Assembly: GCF_007993045.1 (NCBI RefSeq)
Contig: NZ_VOOR01000024.1
Location: forward strand, 1-64,000
Direction of reading: 5' to 3'
Length of the DNA stretch: 64,000 nucleotides
Origin: Phaeodactylibacter luteus
GTDB taxonomy: Bacteria > Bacteroidota > Bacteroidia > Chitinophagales > Saprospiraceae
A program made the translations under genes and the position numbers. The first letter of the stretch is position 1; each line of letters starts with the position of its first letter. This document shows positions 17,045 through 26,216 of this stretch, one piece after another. The notes under the pieces are model-generated. The model worked only from the letters and a program-made list of their open reading frames with translations. It made no database searches and was not told where the DNA came from.

Positions 17045-17470
17045 ATGAAGAGGGTCCTGGTGCTTTGCACCGGTAATTCATGCAGGAGCCAGATGGCGGA
17101 AAGCTATTTGCGCTTTTACGCCAACGAGCTGCTGGAAGTCGAAAGTGCCGGCCTGAGGGATCAGGGGGTCAATCCTATGACGATCAAGGTCATGGAGGAA
17201 GACAATATCGATACAGAAGGCCTGCTTTCTAAGCCGTTGAGCACATTTTATGGCCAGCATTTCGACTACTTGATCACGGTCTGCAATCGTGCTGCGGACG
17301 CTGACCTTGCCGGGCTTTCTTACGATGAGCACATTCACTTTGATATCCCCGATCCGGCTCTGGCCACCGGTGCCCCCGAAAGGGTTGAACGTGAATTCCT
17401 GCGGGTCAGGGAAATCGTTAAAAAGAATATGCTCAAGTTCTTAGGCAAGCTGATGGCAGAAAGCCAATAG
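17045..17470 (+). CDS. Arsenate reductase-like / low-molecular-weight phosphatase-fold protein
   Basis: A 141-residue protein of the ArsC/LMW-PTP fold; I start at the ATG giving MKRVLVLCTGNSC (an ATG three codons upstream is also possible). The phosphate-binding loop CTGNSCR (CX5R) and the downstream general acid in DIPDPA are present. In thioredoxin-coupled ArsC two further cysteines relay the disulfide. Here the first is kept (TVCNRAADAD) but the position of the second is Asp. The classical Cys relay is therefore incomplete, and the protein could be a thiol-transferase type reductase or a phosphatase. No ars neighbours are present. Confidence 0.75.
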   Translation: MKRVLVLCTGNSCRSQMAESYLRFYANELLEVESAGLRDQGVNPMTIKVMEEDNIDTEGLLSKPLSTFYGQHFDYLITVCNRAADADLAGLSYDEHIHFDIPDPALATGAPERVEREFLRVREIVKKNMLKFLGKLMAESQ

Positions 17471-17547
17471 CCTGCCCCCCTTTCAGCCGATCTGCCCTTA
17501 CCCTCCCTATTTACTCTCCTCTGACAACCTGCAAGCCGAATTCTGCT

Positions 17548-17555
17548 TACCTTTG
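17548..17555 (+). promoter_or_regulatory. -7-like box upstream of hemL
   Basis: TACCTTTG matches the Bacteroidota -7 consensus TAnnTTTG and sits 22 bp before the hemL start codon, implying a short leader. No clear TTG is found at -33. Confidence 0.35.
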
Positions 17556-17577
17556 CAAGTCAAAATATTGACGCTGC

Positions 17578-18894
17578 ATGGAAAAAAACGAGATCATCCT
17601 TAAACGGCAACGCTCCGCTGAATTATTCGAAGAAGCCAAGCAATATTTCCCGGGCGGGGTCAACTCTCCGGTCCGCGCTTTCAAATCTGTCTTTGGGCCG
17701 CCGCTCTTTATAAAAGAAGGCAACGGCTGCCGGATCACCGATGAGGATGATAACACCTATATCGATTTCTGTGGCTCTTGGGGGCCCCTTATCTTGGGCC
17801 ACAATAATGAGGCGGTACGGGAAAAGATTGTTTCTACGGTTGCCCGTGGCACTTCTTTTGGCACCCCCACCCGCCTGGGCAACGAGCTCGGGAAGCTCAT
17901 CGTGGACCACAACCGGTTTATCGATAAAATACGCTTTGTCAGCTCAGGCACAGAGGCGGTCATGTCTGCTATCCGCCTGGCGCGGGGCATTACCGGCAAG
18001 AGCAAGGTGGTAAAATTCGAGGGCTGCTATCATGGGCATGTAGATTCATTGCTGGTCAAAGCCGGCTCCGGCCTGGCCACGTTTGGCGAAAGCACTTCGG
18101 CGGGCATACCTGAATCTTTTGTAAAAGAGACCCTGGTCCTCCCGCTCAATGACCGCAAGGCGCTGGACGATACCTTGCGCGCTTACGCTGGAGAAATTGC
18201 CTGCGTGATTGTGGAGCCGGTGCCTGCCAACAATGGCTTGCTCTTACAAGATGCCTCCTTCTTGGAATGCCTGCGTTTGAAATGTTATAAATACGGCGTG
18301 CTGCTTATTTTCGATGAAGTCATTTCTGGCTTCCGGGTCGGGTTTGAAGGCGCAGCAGGGTATTATGGCATACAGCCCGATATCATTACCTACGGCAAAA
18401 TTATTGGCGGGGGGATGCCGGTTGGGGCTTACGGCGGTAGCCATGAGGTGATGAGCCACATTTCCCCCGATGGCCCCGTTTACCAAGCGGGCACCCTTTC
18501 TGCTAACCCGGTAGCTATGGCAGCAGGGTATGCCACTTTGCAGCAGCTGCTGGCCCCTGGATTTTATGAGGGGCAAGAAGCCCGCACGCGGAGGCTCGTC
18601 GATAGGATACAGCACTATGCCGACCGGCAAGGTTATGATATGCACTTGGAGCAGATCGGATCTATCTTCTGGATCGCTTTTACGCGGCAGCGCATCACCC
18701 GGGCTGATCAGATTGACCCGGCTGGGATGGAGTATTTCAAAAAGCTGCACCGGGAGTTGTTGTTGAGAGGGGTTTACCTGGGGCCTTCGGGCTACGAAGT
18801 GGGCTTCGTTTCTGCCGCCCATACCGAAGCTGACCTGGACCAGGCCGCAGCCATCATGGAAGAAGCATTGGATGTCGTTTTCGCTCAGGGCTAA
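17578..18894 (+). CDS. hemL: Glutamate-1-semialdehyde 2,1-aminomutase
   Basis: A 438-residue PLP enzyme that converts glutamate-1-semialdehyde to 5-aminolevulinate, the committed C5-pathway step to heme. FPGGVNSPVRAF, the substrate-loop SSGTEAVMSAIRLAR, VIVEPVPANNGL, LIFDEVISGFR and the PLP lysine in TYGKIIGGGMPVGAYGG are all present. The length is normal. The many c-type hemes encoded nearby (two di-heme peroxidases) depend on this pathway. It is followed 73 bp later by a histidine kinase on the same strand. Confidence 0.97.
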   Translation: MEKNEIILKRQRSAELFEEAKQYFPGGVNSPVRAFKSVFGPPLFIKEGNGCRITDEDDNTYIDFCGSWGPLILGHNNEAVREKIVSTVARGTSFGTPTRLGNELGKLIVDHNRFIDKIRFVSSGTEAVMSAIRLARGITGKSKVVKFEGCYHGHVDSLLVKAGSGLATFGESTSAGIPESFVKETLVLPLNDRKALDDTLRAYAGEIACVIVEPVPANNGLLLQDASFLECLRLKCYKYGVLLIFDEVISGFRVGFEGAAGYYGIQPDIITYGKIIGGGMPVGAYGGSHEVMSHISPDGPVYQAGTLSANPVAMAAGYATLQQLLAPGFYEGQEARTRRLVDRIQHYADRQGYDMHLEQIGSIFWIAFTRQRITRADQIDPAGMEYFKKLHRELLLRGVYLGPSGYEVGFVSAAHTEADLDQAAAIMEEALDVVFAQG

Positions 18895-18967
18895 TGGTAG
18901 CGAGCCTTATTGCCCCAACATAGTCTAAGCGCTGGGCTGCCTTGAACAGCTCCTTAAACCGCAAGCA

Positions 18968-20014
18968 ATGGAAAAGTCTCGTAATGTCCGTTTGAGGTTG
19001 TTGTCTTACGGTGTGATCGCCTATATGATGTTGGCTTTCGCATGGTGGTCTGTGCTGCTGTACACCAAGAACAACGATGCCTTTTTAGCCAAACGGGATA
19101 AGATGCGCATCCTCATGGTAGCAGAGGGCAGTGTAGGCAGCGAGCAGGAATTTTTGAGCTCAGCGCCCTATCAAGAGCTGAAGGCTCAGTACACCCGGCA
19201 GGAGTACATGATATTGGGGGAAGCCGGGGTCATCATTTTTACCCTGCTGATAGGGATGTGGCTCATCAACCGGTCTTACAACAAAGAAATGGAAGCCGCC
19301 CGTCAGCAGCGCAATTTTCTGCTTTCCATCACGCATGAGCTGAAGTCGCCCATTGCGAGCATCCGGCTGGTTTTGGAGACGTTCCAGAAGCGGGAGCTGC
19401 CTGCGGACAAGAAGGAACGGCTTACCCGTAGTGCTTTGGTAGAAACCGAGCGGCTGAATGGGCTGGTCAACGATTTGTTGCTCTCTGCAAAATTGGAGGC
19501 CGCTTACAAGCCGCTACAGGAAGACCTTGACCTGCCCCAAATGCTGGAAGACTTGGTGGAAACACTAGAAGCAAAATACCCGGACGCCCGCTTCCATTTT
19601 GATAAGCGCTCTGCAGTCAGAAAGTTTAGGGGAGACCGTACCGGTATGACCTCTGTCATGCTCAACCTGATGGAAAATGCAGTCAAGTACTCGCCTAAGC
19701 CAGCTGAAATTGAAGTGAATATATTCGAAGAGCCTGATGCCCTGATTCTGGAGTTCGCGGATCAGGGGCATGGGATCCCCGAGGAGGAGAAGCCTCTGGT
19801 TTTTCAAAAATTCTATCGGGTCGGGAGTGAGGATACCCGCAAAACAAAAGGCACTGGATTGGGTTTATACATCGTGCAACGGATCGTGAAGGCGCATCAT
19901 GGGCAGATAGAAATAGCAGACAACAGCCCCAAGGGCACTTTGTTCCGCGTTCGCTTCCCAATGGGCAAGGCATGGGAAGCTCCGCAGCAGCCCTTACAGC
20001 CGATGAAAGCCTGA
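18968..20014 (+). CDS. Membrane sensor histidine kinase
   Basis: A 348-residue sensor with two membrane helices (about 12-32, YGVIAYMMLAFAWWSVLLY, and 83-101, LGEAGVIIFTLLIGMWLI) flanking a short 50-residue periplasmic part. Then come a HisKA domain with His123 in SITHELKSPIAS, N-box NLMENAVKYS, G1 box DQGHGIPEEE and G2 GTGLGLYIV. The small sensor region suggests it senses through the membrane or a partner. It is followed 39 bp downstream by its OmpR-type regulator. Confidence 0.94.
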   Translation: MEKSRNVRLRLLSYGVIAYMMLAFAWWSVLLYTKNNDAFLAKRDKMRILMVAEGSVGSEQEFLSSAPYQELKAQYTRQEYMILGEAGVIIFTLLIGMWLINRSYNKEMEAARQQRNFLLSITHELKSPIASIRLVLETFQKRELPADKKERLTRSALVETERLNGLVNDLLLSAKLEAAYKPLQEDLDLPQMLEDLVETLEAKYPDARFHFDKRSAVRKFRGDRTGMTSVMLNLMENAVKYSPKPAEIEVNIFEEPDALILEFADQGHGIPEEEKPLVFQKFYRVGSEDTRKTKGTGLGLYIVQRIVKAHHGQIEIADNSPKGTLFRVRFPMGKAWEAPQQPLQPMKA

Positions 20015-20053
20015 CTTTCTTCATTTAAAGCCAATTCTTACTCAAACGAAGTT

Positions 20054-20737
20054 ATGCGCATATTGCTCGTTGAAGACGAAGAGAACATTCAGGACGTCAT
20101 CAAGCTGAACCTGGAAATGGAAGATTTTGAGGTCGTCGCCGCAGATAATGGCAAAGATGCCCTCAAATTTGCGAGGGAGCAGCATTTCGACTTGCTCATC
20201 CTTGATGTTATGCTGCCCGAGGTAGATGGGTTTCAGATCTGTGAACAGGTAAGGCTGACCAACCGGGAGGTGCCGATCATTTTCCTGACAGCCAAAGATT
20301 CTGCCCAAGACCGGATCGCCGGGCTCAAGAAAGGGGCGGATGACTACCTGACTAAGCCGTTCAACCTCGAAGAGCTGCTGCTGCGTGTCAATAACCTGAT
20401 AAAACGGACGAGCAAAAGCCCCGACAACACCCCTGATGAATTCTCCTTTGGCAACAACTGGGTCAATTTTGCGACCTATGAAGCCAAAGGCAACCCTGGC
20501 AGTTTCACCCTCACTAAGAAGGAAGCTATGTTGTTGAAATTGCTGGTAGACCGAAGGGGGGAGGTCGTTTCCCGGCAGCAGATATTGCAGTCGGTTTGGG
20601 GCTACGATGTGTACCCTTCTACCCGCACGATCGATAATTTTATCCTTTCCTTCCGGAAGTATTTCGAGAAAGACCCTAAAGCGCCAGAGTTCTTTCTTTC
20701 TGTAAGAGGGGTAGGCTATAAGTTTGCCGAAGCCTGA
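20054..20737 (+). CDS. OmpR-family response regulator
   Basis: A 227-residue regulator. The receiver domain (1-115) has the acidic pair in LLVEDEE, phospho-Asp51 in LILDVMLPEVDG, and Lys in LTKPFNLEELL. The C-terminal winged helix (about 130-225) ends with the usual SVRGVGYKF wing. It pairs with the upstream histidine kinase. A family A element begins 17 bp after the stop codon. Confidence 0.95.
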   Translation: MRILLVEDEENIQDVIKLNLEMEDFEVVAADNGKDALKFAREQHFDLLILDVMLPEVDGFQICEQVRLTNREVPIIFLTAKDSAQDRIAGLKKGADDYLTKPFNLEELLLRVNNLIKRTSKSPDNTPDEFSFGNNWVNFATYEAKGNPGSFTLTKKEAMLLKLLVDRRGEVVSRQQILQSVWGYDVYPSTRTIDNFILSFRKYFEKDPKAPEFFLSVRGVGYKFAEA

Positions 20738-20754
20738 GCCCTGCTGATTTGGCC

Positions 20755-20949
20755 GGGCGCAAACCAATATGCTGCGGCCTTTTATAGCATGACGGTACTG
20801 GCCTAGCGCTGCGAAGGGGGGGGCAAGCCCGTTAGGGCCGAGCGGACAGCGAGCCCCGGAGCATAGCGGCACCTGCCGGTTGGCAGGGGCAGGCCCCACA
20901 TCCTACAGGGGTAGGTGGGTGCTCAAAAAACAACAACCTGGCTTTTTCT
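20755..20949 (-). mobile_element. Family A miniature element, copy A5
   Basis: The left terminal repeat GGGCGCAAACCAATATGCTG is clear; the right is degenerate (ACAACAACCTGG then a T-rich end). The flanks ATTTGGCC (20747-20754) and ATTTGGTT (20950-20957) agree at 6 of 8 positions. The full core is present in minus orientation. It lies immediately after the response regulator and before the CBS protein; the remaining 128 bp to the CBS gene show nothing I can name. Confidence 0.78.
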
Positions 20950-21077
20950 ATTTGGTTTATTTTTTGGTTGCAGTACCCTGGTTTAGCCGATAAAAAGATG
21001 GCAAGAGTTTGTATTGAGCAAATTTTTGCTTAAATTATAGGGGTCAATGATTTGTTGAACTATAAATCTGCTGCCCT

Positions 21078-21497
21078 ATGATGAACGAACCTATATCCTC
21101 TATCATGACGCGCAAGGTAGTGACCGTCAGGCCTACCGATACGTTGGAAGCCGTCAAAGAAATCCTGTTTTTCAAGCACATCCACCACATCCCTGTTGTA
21201 GAGGGGCACCGCCTAATGGGCATCATTACTTCCTACGACCTTGTGCGCTTGGGCAAATGTCAAGATGAGTACCGTAGCATCAAAGTGGGAGATGTGATGA
21301 CGACCAAAGTCGCGACCCTTAGCCCTGACGATAAAATTGGCGCAGCAGCTGAAGTCTTCCTGGAAAATCTGTTCCACGGGCTCCCTATCGTTAATGAAGC
21401 TAAGGATTTGGTTGGCATCATCACCACTCACGATATCCTTAAATACGAATTCTACAAGGAGTACCCGAACCATAAGATTTATTGGCAGCCAGCTTAG
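21078..21497 (+). CDS. Two-CBS-domain protein
   Basis: A 139-residue stand-alone pair of CBS domains (about 8-64 and 72-130), each with the typical VRPTDTLEAVKE ... HHIPVVEGHRLMGIITSYDL and LSPDDKIGAAAE ... HGLPIVNEAKDLVGIITTHDIL pattern. Such modules bind adenine nucleotides and act as energy sensors or regulatory subunits. It has no catalytic domain, and a partner cannot be assigned. It converges with the E1 dehydrogenase gene, with a shared terminator between. Confidence 0.92.
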   Translation: MMNEPISSIMTRKVVTVRPTDTLEAVKEILFFKHIHHIPVVEGHRLMGIITSYDLVRLGKCQDEYRSIKVGDVMTTKVATLSPDDKIGAAAEVFLENLFHGLPIVNEAKDLVGIITTHDILKYEFYKEYPNHKIYWQPA

Positions 21498-21702
21498 TAG
21501 CTCGTGTCTTAATATAGAGGGCTTCAGGCGGCTCCTCGGGCCTTCCGTTCTTTAGAGGCAGTGCATATCTCGTAGGCGTTTGGGTAGGCCCCAAGGCTTT
21601 TCCTTCTAAAAGCACTCAACAGGTCAGGCTATGTTATTCTTCCATTGCCAGGGCCTGCTTGATTTTTGTGAGATGGTTTTACAGCGGATGAGATGGCAGG
21701 AT

Positions 21703-21738
21703 AAAAAAGGGGAGCTGCACTGTGCAGCTCCCCTTTTT
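21703..21738. terminator. Bidirectional intrinsic terminator
   Basis: A perfect hairpin AAAAAGGGGAGCTGCAC/GTGCAGCTCCCCTTTTT with A-run before and T-run after works on both strands. It lies between the convergent CBS and E1 dehydrogenase genes. Confidence 0.9.
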
Positions 21739-21760
21739 GGGCAGTGGTGGAGGGTTGGTG

Positions 21761-24160
21761 CTACATAGGGTAGCGCCCCGGGGCCGCTTCGTGCATCAGC
21801 TGATAAATGGACTCGAAGACATCCTCCGGGCTGGGTTTGGTAAAGTAATCCCCATTAGAGCCGTAGGGCGGGCGGTGGGCTTTGGCCGTAAGCGTGAGAG
21901 GTGGCGAATCCAAGTAAGCATACCCGCCTTGCTCTTCAAGCACCTGCCGCATCATAAAGGCGGTGGCCCCGCCAGGGACATCTTCGTCCATAAATACGAT
22001 CCGGTTGGTCTTTTTCAAAGACTCGGCAATGCTGTGCTCGAGGTCAAAAGGTAGCAAGGACTGCACATCAATGAGCTCTACGGATATGCCGATTGCTTTA
22101 AGCATGCGGGCACCTTCTTCTGCTATCCTGACGCAGGAGCCATAAGTCACCAAGGTCACATCTGTGCCTGCCTGTAGCACCTCAGGCACGCCTAATGGCA
22201 GCGTATAGCTGCTGAGGTTGTCCGGCAGCCGCTCTTTGAGTCGGTACCCGTTGAGGCATTCTACGACAAGGGCGGGATCGTCAGATTGAAGCAAGGTATT
22301 GTAGAACCCGGCGGCCTGCACCATATTGCGGGGCACTAGCACGTACATCCCTCTCAGGGCATTGAGGATCATGCCCATGGGAGAGCCCGCATGCCAGATG
22401 CCTTCCAAGCGGTGGCCTCTGGTGCGGATGATAGCCGGTGCCTTTTGCTGCCCGTTGCTTCGCCACCGCAAGGTGGCAAGGTCATCGGTCAGGGGCTCGA
22501 GGCCATAGATGAGGTAGTCGAGGTATTGGATTTCAGCGATAGGGCGCAGCCCGCGCATGGCCATGCCAATGGCTTGCCCCATGATGGTCCACTCCCGTAT
22601 GCCGGTATCGAAAATGCGCTCCTTGCCGTATTTCTGTTGCAGCCCGGCAAAGCCTTGATTCACATCGCCGATGTGCCCTACGTCTTCGCCGAAAGCACAA
22701 AGCTCCGGGCAAGCCTGCATTTTGGCATCGAAAAAGGCATTCAGTATCTCATAGCCGTTTTTCAGTGGCGATTGCTCACTGTAGTTAGCGGGGGTCACAG
22801 GCACCCGCAGCGCAGCGCCTTCGGACTCGCTGTAAAGGTGCCGGTGGTACTGCTGCCCGGCATGGCTGTAAGTTTTTTTGATCCAAGCCTCTAGCGGTGC
22901 CAAGGCTGGGCTGCTGCTGCCGAGCAGCTGATGTTTCATGCGGCGCGCCAGCTGCAGGGCTTCCGCAGTTACGGGGTGCAAGAGGCGGTCGAGCTCCTGC
23001 TTCAGGGCGTCACAAGCGCCGCCATCTGCGGGCACTTGCGCGAATACGGCCTTGAGCTCGGCGACGGCTGTTTTGGCAGGGGCATTGACGGCCTTCCATG
23101 CCCGGTCGCGGGCCGCTTTGACTTCTGTTTTCGCTTTTTTGCGGATGGCTTTGGCCTCCTCCTGAGTGAGTATGCCTTCTTTGGCCATCCACTGCTCCAT
23201 GAGCAAGATGCAGTCGTTGTCTTTTTCCCACTGCAGGCGCTCTTTGGATTTGTACCGCTCGTGGGAGCCCGAGGTGGAGTGGCCCTGAGGCTGAGTCACT
23301 TCGCGGATATGGAAAAGGGCAGGGCGGTGGGTCTTCCTCATCTGAGCAATCCCTTTGGTGTAAGCCTCCACGAGCTCCAGGTATTGCCCAGCTTTCAGTA
23401 CATAAATATCAATGCCATTCTCGCCTTCGGAAGCCTGAAAGCCCTGCAGCGCTTTGGAAATGCTAGCCTTAGCTGTTTGGTACTCAATGGGCACAGAGAT
23501 GCCGTAGCCGTCGTCCCATACAGAGATGGCCAAGGGCACCTGCTGCACAGCAGCAGCGTTGATGGTTTCCCAGAAGACCCCTTCGGATGTAGAGGCATCC
23601 CCTATGGTGCAGAATGCGACCTCCTGCCCATTGCGGGAGAAGGGGGCATCTTTGAGGAGGGCTGCGTTGGCCCGGTAATGTTTGGAGGCTAGTGCCAGCC
23701 CCAGGCCGCGTGCCATCTGCCCGGCAGTGCTGGAAATATCTGAGCTCACATTATAAGCTTCGGTATGGGGGAGCCATTGCCCGTCGGGGCCGATAGTGGG
23801 GGTCGCGAAGTGGCTGTTCATCTGCCGGCCACCGGAGAAAGGGTCGTTGTCGGGGTCGGCATAGAGCTGTGCGAAAAGGTCCTCTACCTTGGCGAGGCCT
23901 AGCGCAAGCATGAAAGTCTGGTCGCGATAATAGCCGCTGCGCCAATCGCCTTTTTGGAAGGCGCGGGCCATAGCTACTTGTGGCACTTCTTTGCCATCTC
24001 CGGTAATGCCAAATTTGGCTTTGCCGGTCAGCACTTCTTTACGGGCAAGCAGGCTGACCTCCCGGCTGATGCAGCAAATTTCAAAATCTTTGATAATTGA
24101 TGCTCTGGAGAGCTCGCCCTCGGTCAGGGCAGACTCCTTCACAGTTGATGGATTCAGCAT
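21761..24160 (-). CDS. Branched-chain 2-oxoacid dehydrogenase E1, alpha-beta fusion
   Basis: A 799-residue thiamine-diphosphate enzyme in which E1-alpha (about 1-400) and E1-beta (about 455-799) are one chain, an arrangement common in Bacteroidota. The alpha part has the ThDP motif GDASTSEGVFWETINAA and GYYRDQTF. The beta part has FGEDVGHIGDVNQGF, RGHRLEGIWHAGSPMG and the C-terminal VFMDEDVPGGATAFM. It oxidatively decarboxylates 2-oxoisovalerate-type acids to feed acyl groups to E2 of the complex; the E2 and E3 genes are not in the window. This supplies branched starter acyl-CoAs for iso-fatty acids, abundant in this phylum. Confidence 0.92.
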   Translation of the reverse strand: MLNPSTVKESALTEGELSRASIIKDFEICCISREVSLLARKEVLTGKAKFGITGDGKEVPQVAMARAFQKGDWRSGYYRDQTFMLALGLAKVEDLFAQLYADPDNDPFSGGRQMNSHFATPTIGPDGQWLPHTEAYNVSSDISSTAGQMARGLGLALASKHYRANAALLKDAPFSRNGQEVAFCTIGDASTSEGVFWETINAAAVQQVPLAISVWDDGYGISVPIEYQTAKASISKALQGFQASEGENGIDIYVLKAGQYLELVEAYTKGIAQMRKTHRPALFHIREVTQPQGHSTSGSHERYKSKERLQWEKDNDCILLMEQWMAKEGILTQEEAKAIRKKAKTEVKAARDRAWKAVNAPAKTAVAELKAVFAQVPADGGACDALKQELDRLLHPVTAEALQLARRMKHQLLGSSSPALAPLEAWIKKTYSHAGQQYHRHLYSESEGAALRVPVTPANYSEQSPLKNGYEILNAFFDAKMQACPELCAFGEDVGHIGDVNQGFAGLQQKYGKERIFDTGIREWTIMGQAIGMAMRGLRPIAEIQYLDYLIYGLEPLTDDLATLRWRSNGQQKAPAIIRTRGHRLEGIWHAGSPMGMILNALRGMYVLVPRNMVQAAGFYNTLLQSDDPALVVECLNGYRLKERLPDNLSSYTLPLGVPEVLQAGTDVTLVTYGSCVRIAEEGARMLKAIGISVELIDVQSLLPFDLEHSIAESLKKTNRIVFMDEDVPGGATAFMMRQVLEEQGGYAYLDSPPLTLTAKAHRPPYGSNGDYFTKPSPEDVFESIYQLMHEAAPGRYPM

Positions 24161-24400
24161 ACATTTATCGGTTAATCTGGTTATTATTTGGTAGTATCCG
24201 CTCTTTTGCGAAATTTAATTTCAATGGGCTGAGGCTAGGGTTTGCCAATATACAAATAATTTGGCTTTGGATATCGTAAATAAGACAAAGTTCGGTTGGA
24301 ATTGTTTGCTGGAAATAGCTAAAGCCGGCTGTCAAGCTGGATTAACATCTCATTAACCATATTGATGGGTGGCATGCTTTTTATTTGGAGGCAATCCTGT

Positions 24401-24408
24401 TATTTTTG
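24401..24408 (+). promoter_or_regulatory. -7-like box upstream of DUF1573 gene
   Basis: TATTTTTG fits TAnnTTTG and lies 42 bp before the start codon. The expected TTG 19-21 bases upstream is lacking, so the call is tentative. Confidence 0.35.
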
Positions 24409-24449
24409 TCGTATTCCAAAATTCATAAGATCAACAAAATAAACTCGTA

Positions 24450-24923
24450 ATGAAAAAATTATTCTCCGTAGCCGCACTGATGGCTCTCTTCGTAGCTGTT
24501 GGCTTCAGCCAAAACGATGTATCCGCTGCACAGCAGGTCGCTGCTGAAGAAGCACAGGAAGGCCCACAGATGGTCTTCGAAGCTGAAACCGTAGACTATG
24601 GCACGATCGAGCAGGGGGCAGACCCTTACCGCGTGTTCAAGTTTACCAATACGGGCACTGAGCCGCTCATCATCACCAACGCCAAAGGCAGCTGCGGCTG
24701 CACTGTGCCTACTTTCCCAAAAGAGCCGATCGGCCCGGGCGAAGCTGGCGAGATCAAGGTGCGCTACGACACCAACCGCCTCGGCAAGTTCACCAAGCGC
24801 GTGACCCTGACCACTAACGCAGGCTCTGAGAAGCAGATGCTGACCATCAAGGGCGAGGTCGTGAAAAAGCCGGAAGAGCCTGCTGGCCTCCCTGCCAACG
24901 ACAACGGCATGTTCAACAACTAA
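24450..24923 (+). CDS. DUF1573 domain secreted protein
   Basis: A 157-residue exported protein with signal peptide MKKLFSVAALMALFVAVGFS. An Ig-like DUF1573 domain (about 45-140) carries the family pattern YGTIEQGADPYRVFKFTNTG and KGSCGCTVPTFPKEPIGPGE. The codon use is strongly biased toward C/G-ending codons and a strong terminator follows, both consistent with high expression. Such proteins are abundant envelope proteins of unknown function in Bacteroidota. Transcribed alone. Confidence 0.9.
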   Translation: MKKLFSVAALMALFVAVGFSQNDVSAAQQVAAEEAQEGPQMVFEAETVDYGTIEQGADPYRVFKFTNTGTEPLIITNAKGSCGCTVPTFPKEPIGPGEAGEIKVRYDTNRLGKFTKRVTLTTNAGSEKQMLTIKGEVVKKPEEPAGLPANDNGMFNN

Positions 24924-24969
24924 CGAGCCTTAAACAGCAGCTGCTGTGCGCAGCCTGCTGCATATTCTC

Positions 24970-25007
24970 AAAGCCCCGCTGTGCCATATCTGGCGCAGCG
25001 GGGCTTT
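24970..25007 (+). terminator. Intrinsic terminator after DUF1573 gene
   Basis: A long hairpin AAAGCCCCGCTGTGCC/GGCGCAGCGGGGCTTT with a short loop lies about 45 bp after the stop codon. Confidence 0.85.
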
Positions 25008-25040
25008 GTCGTCTCGCTTTTTCAACAGGGGCTTTCAGGC

Positions 25041-25117
25041 AAAAAAAAACCCTTACTTACGAGAAGTAAGGGCCTCTAACCCAAACAAATAAACACAAAA
25101 ACTACTTTTTAAGATTA
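25041..25117 (-). ncRNA. Candidate small RNA with its own promoter and terminator
   Basis: On the minus strand a -7 match TATATTTG (25130-25123) precedes about 75 nt that end in a perfect 9-bp hairpin CCCTTACTT-ctcgt-AAGTAAGGG followed by nine T. No reading frame lies in between and no gene precedes it on this strand for 230 bp, so the terminator has no other obvious transcript. The T-rich body contains GTTTTTGTGTTTATTTGTTT. A -33 TTG is not seen. This is a candidate only; I do not claim a known RNA family. Confidence 0.45.
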
Positions 25118-25393
25118 TGCATCAAATATAAATGTAATTTCCATAAGTAGTGTAACGATCATGTGATTTTGTTACATTTTATGTTTTCTCATATTTGATT
25201 GAATATGGCTAAAATGCGCAGATGGGCTAGGGTTGAGCCCAGCTGAAGCAGACTGCTGGCCGCATCGATGTCACAATTCGGCACTTTTATGTGATTAGGT
25301 TGTAACTTGATTTTCGCCCTCCCCCCAACCGATGTGCTGCTTTTGTGTTGTTATACCCAAACGCCAAACCGCACTGTAAACTATAGATCGATT

Positions 25394-26161
25394 ATGCTAT
25401 TCCTAATCTCCCCAGCCAAGACGCTGGATTTCTCAGCAGCCGCTACAGACAAGCACACACAGCCCCGCTCCTTGGCTCACAGCCAGGGGCTCATTGACAT
25501 CCTAAAGCAGAAGACAGAAGCTGAGCTGATGAAGCTGATGAAAATCAGTGAGGACCTTGCCACGGTAAACCGAGAGCGTTACCAAGATTTCGAGGCGCCC
25601 TTCGACCTGTCCAATGCTAAGCAAGCCCTTTTGGCCTTCAAAGGCGATGTGTACACAGGGCTGGGCGCAGATGATTTTTCTGCTGCCGAGCTGGATTATG
25701 CCCAGCGCCACCTTCGCATCCTCTCGGGGCTGTACGGCCTGCTGCGCCCCCTCGACCTGATGCAGCCCTACCGCCTGGAAATGGGCACCCGCCTGAAGAC
25801 AGCCAAGGGGAAGAACCTTTACGAATACTGGGGCAGCAGCATTACCAACCTCATCAACGATGATTTGGCTAAAGAAGGGCACAAAGCGGTGGTCAACCTG
25901 GCTTCAAACGAGTATTTCTCTGCCGTACAGCCCAAAGAGCTGAAGGCGGAGCTCTACCAGGTCGCGTTTAAAGAATACCGAAATGGGGGCTACAAGATCA
26001 TTGCCTTTTTTGCAAAAAAAGCGAGGGGCATGATGTGCCGGTATGCCGTGAAGAACAATATTGCCGAGCCAGAAGAGCTGAAAGGTTTTGATATGGACGG
26101 CTATGCCTTCAACGAAGGCCTTTCTGGCCCCCGGGAGTTTGTCTTTACCAGGGAGAGCTAG
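25394..26161 (+). CDS. yaaA: YaaA-family peroxide stress protein
   Basis: A 255-residue DUF328/UPF0246 protein, complete from the start MLFLISPAKTLDF (ATG at 25394) to the conserved YAVKNNIAEPEELKGFDMDGY and GPREFVFTRES. The family's LSGLYGLLRPLDLMQPYRLEMG and KFAKKARG-like AFFAKKARGMM motifs are intact. In E. coli YaaA lowers intracellular free iron under H2O2 stress. Here it is a single gene with a 230-bp upstream gap beyond the candidate small RNA. An upstream in-frame ATG at 25307 is less likely. Confidence 0.93.
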   Translation: MLFLISPAKTLDFSAAATDKHTQPRSLAHSQGLIDILKQKTEAELMKLMKISEDLATVNRERYQDFEAPFDLSNAKQALLAFKGDVYTGLGADDFSAAELDYAQRHLRILSGLYGLLRPLDLMQPYRLEMGTRLKTAKGKNLYEYWGSSITNLINDDLAKEGHKAVVNLASNEYFSAVQPKELKAELYQVAFKEYRNGGYKIIAFFAKKARGMMCRYAVKNNIAEPEELKGFDMDGYAFNEGLSGPREFVFTRES

Positions 26162-26216
26162 CGGCTAGCCCCTCAAGCGTCAGCAGGTTTTGGTGCTGGG
26201 CCTCCCGTTTTGGGCT

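Noticed and set aside
24970-25130. Paired hairpins after DUF1573 as a riboswitch for yaaA
   Set aside because: The second hairpin has its T-run on the minus strand and its -7 box also reads minus, so it cannot act in the yaaA leader.
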